A stretch of DNA of 64,000 nt from Undaria pinnatifida (GCA_012845835.1 JABAKD010000009.1:7343413-7407412), one strand, 5' to 3'. Numbered from the stretch's first letter, positions 20,501 through 30,660 are shown. Notes: generated by a model from the sequence alone, not told the origin. Program-made: numbers and translations.

Positions 20501-23500
20501 ATGGAAGACTCGCGATCACAGTCGACCAGGACATGCTCTGAGCACCCTGCCCCGTCATCCTCGCCGGCTTCACGCATTGCGTGGACTCGGGCCACAGGAT
20601 CTGCATGCCCTAGCGAGTACAGCCCTGCTCTCCAAACGCCTGAAGACAGGACCTCTCAGGGTATCCCCGCCCAGCGTGCGCGCCACCGCGTGGACCCTCC
20701 CGGTACCTCGGCTTTGCCGAGCAATTCCCCCGCGAACTCGGGCGTCCAAGTCAGCACCGCCCGATCGGACCTGACTCTACCCCCGACAACGCCACACGGC
20801 AACATTACCAACAATCGCCGACACCCACCCCTGCAACACCCTTCCGACGACTCGCCCTCGCCAGCACATGACACCGCGGACACCCCGGATTCTTTCCATT
20901 TTTTCTGGAACTCCTCGTCCGTCTTCTCACAGTGGTACCTGTGCGACATCGAGTACGAAAGCGTCACGTACAACTGCGCCGAACAGATGATGATGGCGCA
21001 GAAGGCTGCGCTCTTCGGTGACACCGCGACAGAGCTCCTCATCCGAACCACCCCCGATCCCGCCGACCAAAAATCTCTTGGACGCACCGTGTCCGGCTTC
21101 GACCAGGAGTGTTGGGAGCGACACCGTTACGACATCGTCCTCAACACCAACTTCTGCAAGTTCAGCCAAAACCCGGACCTACAACAAGCGCTCGAGGCAA
21201 CTGGCGAGAAGCACATCGCTGAGGCCAGCCCGTACGACCTCATCTGGGGCATCGGCTATAGGGCCGACCACCCGTTTGCCTGCGAAAGGGCGCGCTGGCG
21301 CGGTCGGAACCTGCTAGGCCGGGTACTTATGGACGTCCGCGAACGCCTTCGTTCAAGCCTCCACGCCACAAGCGCCCTCGCCCCCTGCTCCGCTGAGCCA
21401 ACACCCACCACCACCGACGCCAGCCGGGTCTTCCCCACCGCAGATGGCATCCACGAGACAAGCCCCCCCCCCCTTCGACAAACGCCGAGTACCCCGCTTG
21501 GACTCCTTCTGCCACCCTCCACCCCGGACGCCTTGCCCAGCAGCCACTTCGCTCAGGTCTCCGCCGTCGACGGCGCAACCAACCTATACCCCGCTACTAC
21601 CGCGCCGACGATACCAGAACATGGACCGTGCCTTACAAGCGGCATCCTAACTGTCGACGACGCGTCGTTCACGACCGAAGTTCTAGTCCACAGCGGCCCT
21701 ACCGCCGCCAAACGCTGCAAACTCGTGGCGCTGCTTGACACAGGCTCCCCCCAGTCGTTCATCACCGCCGCCGCCGTGGAACAACTGAAGGCGTCCCGGT
21801 CAGCAACGGATGAGTGCGAGCGACAGAACTCACCTCGTTCATGGGAAGGTTTCGGAACCTCGACTCCCCTCTCCACCACCGTTTCCATCCGCTCAAGCAT
21901 CCAGTTTAAGCACCACCAAACCCCCACCGCCGCCCTGGCAGTATGGGCTTGCGTCGTTCCTGCAGGAACTATGCAGCATCCCATCCTCTTGGGGCGAGAT
22001 AGCTGGATGCGCTTCGAGCGACGCTCGTATACCACGCTCCCGCGACAGCCCCAGCTGCCACACCAGCCCCCCCAACCGACCCTGGGCGAACTTTCCCTGC
22101 GCCACCACGACACCAACAGGGCCTCCGCCTTCATTCCCGACGACCGATACACCGAAGACGTCTACCACCTCCGGTTCACCGGCACGAAAGTTATTTCGCT
22201 TTCCCCCTCGCCGAAGCTCATCAAGGTCAACCTCGTGCGCCAGTCAGGCGCCCCGGCGTTTACCGGGCAGTACATGGTCAACATGCTCCCCCGCGAGGAC
22301 CTTCTCACCGACAAGGAAATTTTCGTCTCCGACGGACACCAGACTATCCCATTGTCAGGATCAACCGATCTCGAACCGGGCGACCTCCTCGGAACCTCCC
22401 TCTCCCCACTGGTGCAAGTACCACTAGCCACCCTTGGGCACCCTTCTTTGGACCCCCCAGCCCCTCCACCTATGCCAGGCGCACATGCCCTACACGACAA
22501 CATCCCTGTGGCCAGCGAGAACCCCCCACCAGCCAATCCCCACGACCCACCGACAGCCCCGTGCCCACAGCTCCTTGCACGCCTCGACACCGATCAACAA
22601 ACTAGCTTCCTCAACCTCTGGGACCGTCTGCCGCCGCATCTGCGCGACATCATCTTCGACCTCCACGGTTCCGGATGGTCCCCATCGGTGATCGACAGCC
22701 TGGGAGATGTCCTCTGCGAGTTTCCGGACGTCTTCTCCACCTCCAAGACCGACTTCGGCTCGTGCTCATTGATGCCGTTCAAGATCACCGTACCTCCGGA
22801 CAGCGAACCAGTTACCTCCCGCCCGTACAGGATCAACCCCATCCTTGCCAAAAAGGCCGACGCCGTCCTCGACCAGTACCTGGCCGCCGGCTTGATTCAG
22901 CATTCGACCTCACCTTACTCCAGCCCCATGGTCGCCATCCCGAAGAAGGACGGCGGTGTCCGCATCACCATCAACTATAAGAAGCTGAACGCCATCAGCT
23001 CCCTCGGACAGCTTCCCATCCCCCGCGTTGACGAGGTCCTCGATTCTTTAAGAAAAGGGCGCATCTTCTCCCTCTTCGACTTGGTCGCCTCGTTCCACCA
23101 AATCACCATCGACAAGGATACCATCCCTTTGACGGCGTTTTGCACGCCAGACCGGCTCTTCGAGTGGCTTGTGATGCCGCAAGGAAGCAGTGCCTCCCCC
23201 GGTTGGTTCGTTAAGGTTATTAACGAGGTCATCAAAGGCTTGGAACGCGTCGCCGCGTACCTCGACGACATCATCGTCTTCGACCCCGACCCCACCGACC
23301 ACGTCGCCAACATCCGAGCCCTTTTTGGTCGCCTCCGTAAGCACCGCCTCAAACTTTCTCCCTCCAAGGCCAAAATTGGCGCCACAACCGCCGACTTCCT
23401 AGGGCACACCATCTCCGCTGGCGGCTACAGCCCCAACTCCGAAAAGGTCGCCGCCCTCACCAAAATGCCCATGCCCACCGACACGAAACAGGTGCGGTCA

Positions 23501-23914
23501 CTCCTCGGAGGTATCAACTACTACGGCAAGTTCCTACCAAACCTTTCCAGACGCCTTCGCCCCATCAACGCTCTACTCAAGCAGGGCACCACCTTCGACT
23601 TCACCCCCGCCATGGAAGCCACCATCCGCGCCATCCTCCACGAACTTACCGAGCCACCGATCCTCGTCGACCCCGACTGGGACGCCGTCGCCGACGACTC
23701 CCGCCCTTTCCGCCTCTACTGCGACGCTAGCATCGACGGCTTTGGAGCGACTCTCGAGCAGGAACAACTTGACGGCTCCGTCCGCCCGATAATCTACATC
23801 AGCCGCGCCACTCTGGACTCCGAACGTTCATGGACACCCCTCGACCTCGAGGCCGGCAGCATCGTTTGGGCGATCAAGCGACTACGCGGGCATCTGTGGT
23901 CCACCCGTTTCTAA
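20501..23914 (+). CDS. gypsy polyprotein part 1: NADAR-protease-RT-RNase H (ends at internal stop)
   Basis: The first ATG in frame is 20,501; the frame is open further upstream towards the LTR. From that ATG, residues 1-131 are Pro/Ser/Thr-rich without motif. Residues ~132-286 (20,894-21,358) are a NADAR/YbiA-like domain (FHFFWNSSSVFSQWY, YNCAEQMMMAQKAALFGD, KSLGRTVSGFD, CKFSQNP, EASPYDLIWGIG, GRNLLGRVLMDVRERL). A Pro-rich linker leads to an aspartic protease with LLDTGSPQSF (Asp 413). The reverse transcriptase has SLFDLVASFHQ (Asp 860), MPQGSSASP and YLDD (Asp 922/923). RNase H starts at FRLYCDASIDGFGA (Asp 1075) and is cut by TAA at 23,912, just before IYSDHKAL. No CCHC knuckle or classical Gag is visible. 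NADAR proteins are known to remove or cleave ADP-ribose-linked N-glycosidic bonds; the role here is unknown. Confidence 0.9.
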   Translation: MEDSRSQSTRTCSEHPAPSSSPASRIAWTRATGSACPSEYSPALQTPEDRTSQGIPAQRARHRVDPPGTSALPSNSPANSGVQVSTARSDLTLPPTTPHGNITNNRRHPPLQHPSDDSPSPAHDTADTPDSFHFFWNSSSVFSQWYLCDIEYESVTYNCAEQMMMAQKAALFGDTATELLIRTTPDPADQKSLGRTVSGFDQECWERHRYDIVLNTNFCKFSQNPDLQQALEATGEKHIAEASPYDLIWGIGYRADHPFACERARWRGRNLLGRVLMDVRERLRSSLHATSALAPCSAEPTPTTTDASRVFPTADGIHETSPPPLRQTPSTPLGLLLPPSTPDALPSSHFAQVSAVDGATNLYPATTAPTIPEHGPCLTSGILTVDDASFTTEVLVHSGPTAAKRCKLVALLDTGSPQSFITAAAVEQLKASRSATDECERQNSPRSWEGFGTSTPLSTTVSIRSSIQFKHHQTPTAALAVWACVVPAGTMQHPILLGRDSWMRFERRSYTTLPRQPQLPHQPPQPTLGELSLRHHDTNRASAFIPDDRYTEDVYHLRFTGTKVISLSPSPKLIKVNLVRQSGAPAFTGQYMVNMLPREDLLTDKEIFVSDGHQTIPLSGSTDLEPGDLLGTSLSPLVQVPLATLGHPSLDPPAPPPMPGAHALHDNIPVASENPPPANPHDPPTAPCPQLLARLDTDQQTSFLNLWDRLPPHLRDIIFDLHGSGWSPSVIDSLGDVLCEFPDVFSTSKTDFGSCSLMPFKITVPPDSEPVTSRPYRINPILAKKADAVLDQYLAAGLIQHSTSPYSSPMVAIPKKDGGVRITINYKKLNAISSLGQLPIPRVDEVLDSLRKGRIFSLFDLVASFHQITIDKDTIPLTAFCTPDRLFEWLVMPQGSSASPGWFVKVINEVIKGLERVAAYLDDIIVFDPDPTDHVANIRALFGRLRKHRLKLSPSKAKIGATTADFLGHTISAGGYSPNSEKVAALTKMPMPTDTKQVRSLLGGINYYGKFLPNLSRRLRPINALLKQGTTFDFTPAMEATIRAILHELTEPPILVDPDWDAVADDSRPFRLYCDASIDGFGATLEQEQLDGSVRPIIYISRATLDSERSWTPLDLEAGSIVWAIKRLRGHLWSTRF

Positions 23915-24868
23915 ATTTATTCGGACCACAAGGCGCTCGAGAACATCGCCAAGGTTGGTGAGCACAACGCTCGCGTCCGGCGCTGGCTCGAGTTCCTTTC
24001 GGCTTACAACTACACACTGAAGTACCGCAAAGGTACGGCCAACGGCAACGCCGATTTCCTTTCACGCCTACCACAACCAGCCACCGACGCCGACCGCACC
24101 GGACGCAACCGCCTCACTGGCCCGGACACTGTTGGCATCTACCTCATCCGCCCCTGCGGCTTCGCGCCGAACGAGCCGCCTACACCGGGTATCGGCTTGG
24201 GTGGGCTCGTGTCCCCCCCTTCAAGACCCATTCTAACAATCCAGCCTCTTCCCTTCACCGCCGACGACTATACCGACTTCTGCCTACTGGGACCACGCAT
24301 GGAGCACCACGGCATCCCCAACAACTTCGTCGGGCCTATTTCGACCCGCGACTCCACCGCCAGGCCGCTCGTCAGCTCCGAGAATGCCGCCGTGAACACC
24401 GGCGCTCCTCCTGGTTCGGCTTCCAGGCCACCCGTCGTCTCCCCGCTGTCCACCATTGGCGCCACGGAACCACCGCCTTCTGGTCTGATCTCTTCACGGA
24501 CCCGCCATCGCGCCGCCGCCGCCGCGGGAAACCCCCGACCTACCGCAGACTATGGGTTCGGACGCCGTCCGAAACCAACCGTATCCAAAAGATCTACATC
24601 TACCCGTCGACCGCACACGCCCCCGGCCGGGGCCCAACCAAGGCTTCCCCCGACGACAACGCCTCCAGCTTCCGTCCCCATGCCGCCCGCGTCACCCGCA
24701 CCAACCGCACCAAGACCGGCCCCTCCTTCGAGGACTTCTCCGACGTCCCGATCAACACCGCCACTTCTGCTCCCGGATCCTGTTGTCGACCTAAACATCG
24801 ACCCCCACCTCCTCGCCCGCGTTGAGCGCTACACCTACAGAGACTGGGCGCGCGAACAACGCGCAGAG
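23915..24868 (+). pseudogene. gypsy polyprotein part 2: RNase H C-terminus and linker, same frame after the stop
   Basis: Directly after the stop the same frame resumes with IYSDHKALENIAK, RRWLEFLSAYNYTLKYRKGT and NGNADFLSRLP, the second half of gypsy RNase H including its conserved Asp residues. A ~220-residue Pro/Thr/Ser/Arg-rich linker follows (24,200-24,830). At about 24,866-24,873 (GAG CCC GTG) the continuation into integrase needs a move from this frame to the next (+1), so a one-base change or a recoding site lies there. The original frame ends at 24,928. Confidence 0.8.
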
Positions 24869-24869
24869 C

Positions 24870-27059
24870 CCGTGCTACGCCGCCATCCGCTTCCTATCGT
24901 TGGACTCCCCTTCTCCGCCGCCGGCTGACCTCTTGGATTCCATCCCCTCCGCCCAGCGCCCGCTACTCTCCGACGTCCTCGCACTTGCCGCCAAAGGCAG
25001 ACTCCACCGCGCTGACGACGAAACAGCCCTCCTGATCCAACGTCCACCCACATCTCAACCCGGGAACAGCCTATCGCCACCCGCACCCTATCCCCCCCGC
25101 GTCTACGTTCCAATGCTGATGCGCCCCTGGGTGCTGAACACATGCCACGCCGACACCTCCCTACACCTTGGAGTTACCCGGACGGTTCGCATGCTGGCAC
25201 GGTTTTACTGGTGGATCGGCATGGACGTCTCCGCCCGCTGGTGGATCCGCCGCTGCCTTCACTGCCAGGCGCGCAAGACCTCCCGACACACCATTCGCTG
25301 GCCGACCCTCTCCCTTCCTTTACCCAACGGCCCTGGCATCACCGTCAGCGTCGACTACTTCGGGCCCCTACCTCTCACACCGCGCGGGAACGTACACATC
25401 CTTTTATTTACCGACCGCTTCAGCCGCCGGGCCGACATGTTCGCTGTATCGGCAGAGAACTTCACGGCCGCCGGAACTGCCGACATCCTGCTCAACGAGT
25501 ACATTCCTCTCTGGGGGTGCCCGGTGGCGCTCCTCTCCGACAATGGTCAACAATTCACCTCCAAGCTGGCAACCATCGTCTACGACCGCGTCGGCATCCG
25601 CAAGGTCAACACCAGCGCCTATCACCCCTGCACCAACGGCGGCGTCGAGCGGGTCAACCATGTACTGGCCCAGATGCTCTCCATGGTTGGCAACGAGAAG
25701 CAAACCGACTGGGACGTACTACTGCCGCACGTGTCGGCGGCCTACAACAACTCTGTCAACGCCGCCACCGGACTGGCGCTCAACGAGATCCACATCGGCC
25801 GCCTACCACGCCTCCCGCTCTCGGTCTTCGAACCCGAAAACATCGGCGGTCACCAGAGCTTGGATCGCGACCACCTAGTCTACATCAACCTTGCCACCGA
25901 CCGGCAACAACGCGCCTACTCCCTCGTCCGAGAGCTCCACCGACTTACCGTCTCGCGTCTACAACGCCGCAACGCGCCCATCATGGCCGCCCTCCTCGCC
26001 TCCCCCCCTTTCTCCGTTGGCGGCTGGGCCTGGGTCTACAACTCCGCCTCCACTATCCGCCAGGGTGCCAAGAAGGGCACCGACGCAACCGTTTTGAAGA
26101 CGAAACTCTCGTTGAACTGGAACGGGCCTTTCAAGATCCTCGCGGTGGGCCCGACTGCAGCCTCCGACACCCCCGACAACCGGCCGCTACAAGACAAGCT
26201 GCTTTTCCTCGATCTACCTTCAGACTTTCCGGGACGGGACTCCAAACCACGCGTCTCCGTCAAACGGTGCAAGCCCTGCCACAACCCCGACGACACCAGC
26301 GACATACCCAAGCACCTACCAGCGGACCTCACAACATACGTCCTCACAGCTTCCGCTGCCAAGTCCCCCCCCTACCACGTCACCCTCGACGACGTCACAC
26401 CACCACCGGAGCGCCTTGAGGTTGAGCAGATCACCGGCCACCAACTCGTACGCGGCCGCGGCGGAGTCATCGCCGTCCTATACGAGACCCACTGGACCGG
26501 ACTCCTCAGCTCCTCGTGGGAACGCGAGCTCGACCTCCAACACTTCAGGCGCCATATTATACTCTACTGGTCCGGGAAGCCGACACAACACCGTCAGACC
26601 AACCGCCTCTACCGCCAGATGCGCATCGGCGCCGCACACCGCGAGCTCTCCCGATCTCAAGGCCAACTCTTCCTCGCCCCCGGCTACACCCTGGTCCCCC
26701 GCGACCTTTGGCTTCGCAATTTCAGAAACTCCACCCTCCCCTCCGGGGCACACGTTTGGTACAAGGCACGTGACGGCCTCTGGTGGCTAGGCAAGATCGC
26801 TCACCGCGCGCCACCGGACGCCTCTTCGCGAACCCCCCCGGACCCTCCCCCGGGTAGTTCCTACATCATCAGGTTCCTAGACGACCCCGGCCCGATCAAG
26901 ATCGACCTCCAGCCAGCTCGCTACACTACCGCCCGGAACGCCGTCTCCGGATCGTGGTGTCTTCAACGCCATGGGCATGGGAGCCTATCCCGTGGGGTGC
27001 TACGGAATTCTGATGCTTCCCGCGGTGCCCCTACCGTTCCAACTCCCCCCATTGGTTAG
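24870..27059 (+). CDS. gypsy polyprotein part 3: integrase, chromodomain-like and Tudor-like modules
   Basis: Integrase has an HHCC zinc finger (His at 25,146 and 25,164, then CLHC near 25,255). The catalytic triad is Asp 25,353 (SVDYFGP), Asp 25,539 (LLSDNGQQF) and Glu 25,647 (NGGVERVNHVL); the last two are 35 residues apart, the classical D,D35E. At 26,406-26,570 a chromodomain-like stretch (RLEVEQITGHQLVRGRGG, THWTGLLSSSWERELDLQHF) follows. Further on, 26,740-26,940 has a Tudor-like stretch (HVWYKARDGLWWLGKI, SYIIRFLDDPGPIKIDL). In chromoviruses a C-terminal chromodomain guides integration to marked chromatin. The frame ends at TAG 27,057. Codons end mostly in C. The true N-terminus is joined to part 2 by a frame change. 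Confidence 0.9.
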   Translation, partial: PCYAAIRFLSLDSPSPPPADLLDSIPSAQRPLLSDVLALAAKGRLHRADDETALLIQRPPTSQPGNSLSPPAPYPPRVYVPMLMRPWVLNTCHADTSLHLGVTRTVRMLARFYWWIGMDVSARWWIRRCLHCQARKTSRHTIRWPTLSLPLPNGPGITVSVDYFGPLPLTPRGNVHILLFTDRFSRRADMFAVSAENFTAAGTADILLNEYIPLWGCPVALLSDNGQQFTSKLATIVYDRVGIRKVNTSAYHPCTNGGVERVNHVLAQMLSMVGNEKQTDWDVLLPHVSAAYNNSVNAATGLALNEIHIGRLPRLPLSVFEPENIGGHQSLDRDHLVYINLATDRQQRAYSLVRELHRLTVSRLQRRNAPIMAALLASPPFSVGGWAWVYNSASTIRQGAKKGTDATVLKTKLSLNWNGPFKILAVGPTAASDTPDNRPLQDKLLFLDLPSDFPGRDSKPRVSVKRCKPCHNPDDTSDIPKHLPADLTTYVLTASAAKSPPYHVTLDDVTPPPERLEVEQITGHQLVRGRGGVIAVLYETHWTGLLSSSWERELDLQHFRRHIILYWSGKPTQHRQTNRLYRQMRIGAAHRELSRSQGQLFLAPGYTLVPRDLWLRNFRNSTLPSGAHVWYKARDGLWWLGKIAHRAPPDASSRTPPDPPPGSSYIIRFLDDPGPIKIDLQPARYTTARNAVSGSWCLQRHGHGSLSRGVLRNSDASRGAPTVPTPPIG

Positions 27060-28994
27060 TTTCGGGTGTTTTATCTGTTTTTGGTTATTCTACAGTAGTT
27101 TTGGGATTAGTCCTTCACGGTCAGCCTTCTACAACAGTTTCGATAGTACTACCTCATGGTTAGGCCTTTCACCAACGGTAGCATTGGGAATGATTCTTCA
27201 TAGTCAGCCTTCAACCTGCAGTAACTTTAGTGGTATTATCGTGGTCATTCTTCCGACCTAGAGTGTTTTTTGTTTCGTCATGTCTTCTCGTGGTTAGCCT
27301 ACAACCGTTATCAGGCTTGAATTTGGTTTTAACATTGAGGTGTCCCTCGCAATACCTCCGCTTTTGGTTTGTTCTTCATACCAGCGTTTGCCTCTTTTTC
27401 TCACCACCATCGATTCCGTCTGTCCCACTCCGTGACGGCTGACAACTCGTGGTGATAGAGCGGTATTCATAATTTTCTGCAATATGCAGTGTTTTAGGTA
27501 CGCCCGTCTGACGACCCGGTCTTTCTTTGCCCCACTCTGTGATGGCTATCGAACCAGAACCGCCTCGTACCTAGGGTGTGTTAAGGTGTTTCTCCCCCTC
27601 TCTTTTTTATATATTTATTTTTCTTTTGTTTTCTCTCTACCACTACGGTCTCCGCTAGTCTCGTTTCGTCCAGGCTTTCGAACCGTGGTCGTCTCGTTTT
27701 CTTCTTGTGTTTGTACTTCACGATTCCTCCGCCGATACTCGGTGACTTTGCCCCTAGGCGCTCGATCTTTGTGTTGTATCCTGACCGCCGCCGGTGCCGC
27801 TTTGCTCTGACGGCATCGCCGAGCTCTAGGCCTGATCGGTTTTTTGCGCACTTTGCCAAGTAGGGCCCCGGCAGCCTTGCAGACTTGCAAGACCACCGGA
27901 ATGCCGGCCATCCTTTCTTTCTTTCTTTGTATTCTCGTGTTTTCTTCGTGTTTGGGTCACGGTAGCTTTTGCCGCCCCACAAGGCTGTCGACTTCTCAGT
28001 AACCATATTCCTGCCACGGTTGATCCCCTCGAACTGTGCTCAGGTTCCCGTGAACTTCCCAATCACGGCGGTAATTATGCTCTCCCTTGCTTATGAGTCT
28101 TTTGGCTCCTGTTTTTTTTCTTTTAGGTGTACACGTTGCGTTGCCATTCTACGCTATATGACGCGCCAGTCGACCCCCCTGTAGGCGCTGTTTTGGCATG
28201 CTAACTCCGTCGCTCAGCGCTGCTGACATTTTTTTTTTTCTGTGTTCGAACGAATTAGGTCGATCCACTTGCGTACCTCTTTGGCTACCCTGACGTTCTG
28301 TTCGTGTTGGTTGAGTTACCTTGCTACGTTTGCCGGTTTTGTTCCCAGCGCAAACAGACCTCCCAAGTCGCCACGTTGTTCGTTCTACCAAGTGGTCCTA
28401 GCAGCCCCTTAGTTTTAGCAAGCCTTACGGCAACCTAGCAGCGTTGGTTTTGTCTTACGTGTTATTTTTCATTTTCTTCGGGCTTTGGCCACGCGGCTAC
28501 GCATAATGCCTCCCGGCCATATATACTTTCGAATTTGGGTGATGCCCCTTTGCGAGCTTTCGAGTAACCGATCCTGTTCGGCGAACGACTCTCCGTTCGC
28601 TCCCCCCTGGGCCCTACATAGATCGCTCCGGTAATATGTTTCTGTTTTCCCTTTGCTTTCGCTTTGATCTCTGCATTTCTTAGCTGCCTTCCCTCTGTCT
28701 TCGGGTTTCCTTTTTGGTTTTAAGTTTTCAATACTCTACATAGGTTACTCCATTCTGGTTTTCCGTTTTCCTCTCTCTTCCTGTGGCCTGTCTTTTAGCG
28801 ATCTGCTTTATTGGTGAATAGCCCTATCCTTGCAGTTTAGGCCTCTTTACGAGGTGTGGGGGAATCTATAGCCTCATGTGTTTGTTTCGAATAGCCGCAT
28901 CTTCGACCTCCTTTCCCGGTCTTTTAGGATGAACGTTGTCGTCATCTTTCGACCGTCTTGAGGTCTGCATATACGACTATTCAGGGTGGGCTAA
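27060..28994 (+). other. gypsy 3' untranslated region (1.9 kb)
   Basis: No sense-strand coding sequence of note. It is T-rich, with loosely repeated GTCAGCCTTCWAC words near 27,118-27,215. On the minus strand two overlapping basic open frames (27,581-28,006 and 27,615-27,911) are present, lysine/arginine-rich and without a known domain. A purine-rich tract AGGGTGGG at 28,983-28,990 sits 4 bases before the LTR and is the likely polypurine tract for plus-strand priming. Confidence 0.7.
28983..28990 (+). promoter_or_regulatory. polypurine tract (putative)
   Basis: AGGGTGGG lies 4 bases upstream of the 3' LTR, where plus-strand DNA synthesis is primed in LTR retrotransposons. The same word, complemented, is next to the LTR in the nested fragment at about 16,000, so it is conserved between copies. 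Confidence 0.55.
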
Positions 28995-29486
28995 TGTAAT
29001 AGAGTGTCGGTATAGCGGGCAATAGATTCGGTAAGATAGTCCGCAGAGTAACGGTCTATTGGCCACAAGAAGATTCCCTTAGAACGGAATATTCTTAGTG
29101 AAGCGGATAACCCGTAGAGAATAGCTAGCTTATACCACAAGAACGTTCTCGGTAATGGAGCGTCCTCCTCTGGACAAGATAGGTAGAAGTAAGCGCGTTA
29201 AGCGCTCTTGGGAATATAGCACACCTAGGAGAACGTTCCTTGTACGTTCCATAGGTAAAGGTCCAGAAGAGAGCACAGCAGCAATGCTGGAGGGTGAAGC
29301 GAACTCTGTGAGCCTCACCCCACCCCCATGCTCTCACTCCTGTCCCCTTTCCTGTCTCCTTCGAGCTTCTCATAGCTCAACGCCAGTAATGAGAAATCAT
29401 CAAAGAAGAACCGGTGCTGTCTCCAAGCGAAGCTGATACCCCTGCGTCCCTTCCCTCCCAACATCCGGCACCACGACTCCTTTACA
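28995..29486 (+). repeat. 3' LTR of gypsy element
   Basis: 492 bp, near-identical to the 5' LTR, TGTAATAG start and TTTACA end, followed by the CATC target duplication. Confidence 0.93.
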
Positions 29487-29490
29487 CATC

Positions 29491-30115
29491 CCCCCTAGCA
29501 TAATAATGCGATGACAAGAGCAATATGCTATTAGCAATCCTGTGACTGTATAGCCAAGGGTAAAAAGCCGCAAAGCTCTTAACAGAAATAATGACCTCGA
29601 GGATAGCCTAACAAACCGAAAACACAGGGGCCATAAGAGGGAAATCCTCGATAAAAACCCTCCCCCCTGCCTTTTCACTGCGTTTTTGATCGCCTGACCA
29701 CCATTCAAAGACTAAAAGTCCGTATGTGAACAAAATTGACGTGCATGAAAGCACCACGCAACTCCACGGGACGGACCCGTCTACCCCTTTTTGAGTCTGC
29801 CCACATACAATATAATCCTCCACCAAAATGCAACGTCGGTAGCTCAATAACATACCGCAAAAAAAGAAGAAAAGCACGACGGGCGAAGAAATCCTAAGCC
29901 TTTGGCAAAAGCGGAACTCCGATGCCAGGTTTCAAAGCACCAAACAGAAGCATCTGACACAATAAACCGCAAACAAAATAAACGGCTGAAGGTCGAGGAT
30001 AAGTATGTAGCCCTCACCAAACAACCACTTAATACGTAGTCCATTTAAATTCACCTCATGCCCAACTAGTACTAAACACGACCCCGTCACTTCTCAAGAG
30101 ACTGTACCAACAGCC
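29491..30115. other. no gene seen
   Basis: AT-richer flank of the retrotransposon. No motif, repeat partner or gene recognised in this window. Confidence 0.4.
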
Positions 30116-30660
30116 TATCTATCCGGCTCTTCATCGTCAGTGTTTTGAAAGGAACGCTTGATGGACCCGTTCTAAATTACGTTACTTCGTTAGGCATACT
30201 TCTTATTATGGCAGAGGTTGGGAGAGGATCATGCAGACGGTAGGTAGGAAATACCTTACCAGTACGTTATAAGACTTTTCACCTACGTACTAGGTTAGTA
30301 GTGTGGTCTACGGCGCAATTGCAACATATCTGCCTGTACCTCCTTTTCACATTATTATTTATTTGCTAAATGCACGATTATACACCCATGATTTTTACCT
30401 GATTTTCACCTTGTCGATGTGGGGCTCTGAGGTTACCAATTCCAAGACAGAGATACATTATATTACAATTAGAGCAAGCGAGGTGATGTGGTCATGCAAT
30501 GTCACCACCATTGACCACGAGAGGAGGAGAAGGGCAAATCGTCAGTGTTTTGAAAGAAAAGCTTCATGTGCCCGCGCTCAATTACATTACTTCGTTAGGT
30601 ATGTGCCACTTCGTTTGGCAGAGGTTGTCAGGTGATCATGCAGACGGCATTTCCATGTGT
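30116..30660. repeat. diverged direct repeats
   Basis: TCATCGTCAGTGTTTTGAAA at ~30,131 and AATCGTCAGTGTTTTGAAA at ~30,537 start two ~115-bp segments that also share TACTTCGTTAGG, GGCAGAGGTTG and GATCATGCAGACGG. The segment between them matches 19,245-19,400. No gene. Confidence 0.5.

Larger units (their letters stand above)
19878..29486 (+). mobile_element. Ty3/gypsy-type LTR retrotransposon with NADAR domain
   Basis: A 9,609-bp element with LTRs at 19,878-20,368 and 28,995-29,486 beginning TGTAATAG and ending TTTACA. It is flanked by the 4-bp target duplication CATC (19,874-19,877 and 29,487-29,490). The order protease, reverse transcriptase, RNase H, integrase defines the Ty3/gypsy lineage. 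Unusually, a NADAR domain occupies the position of Gag, and two chromatin-reader-like modules follow integrase. The LTRs differ by about one substitution and one short indel, so the insertion is recent. One stop and one frame change break pol. Confidence 0.93.

Noticed and set aside
25142-26419. 425-codon plus-strand frame rich in Arg/His/Pro inside the integrase region
   Set aside because: Out-of-frame shadow of the integrase coding sequence. High C at third positions removes stops from the alternative frame, and the motifs are in the other frame.
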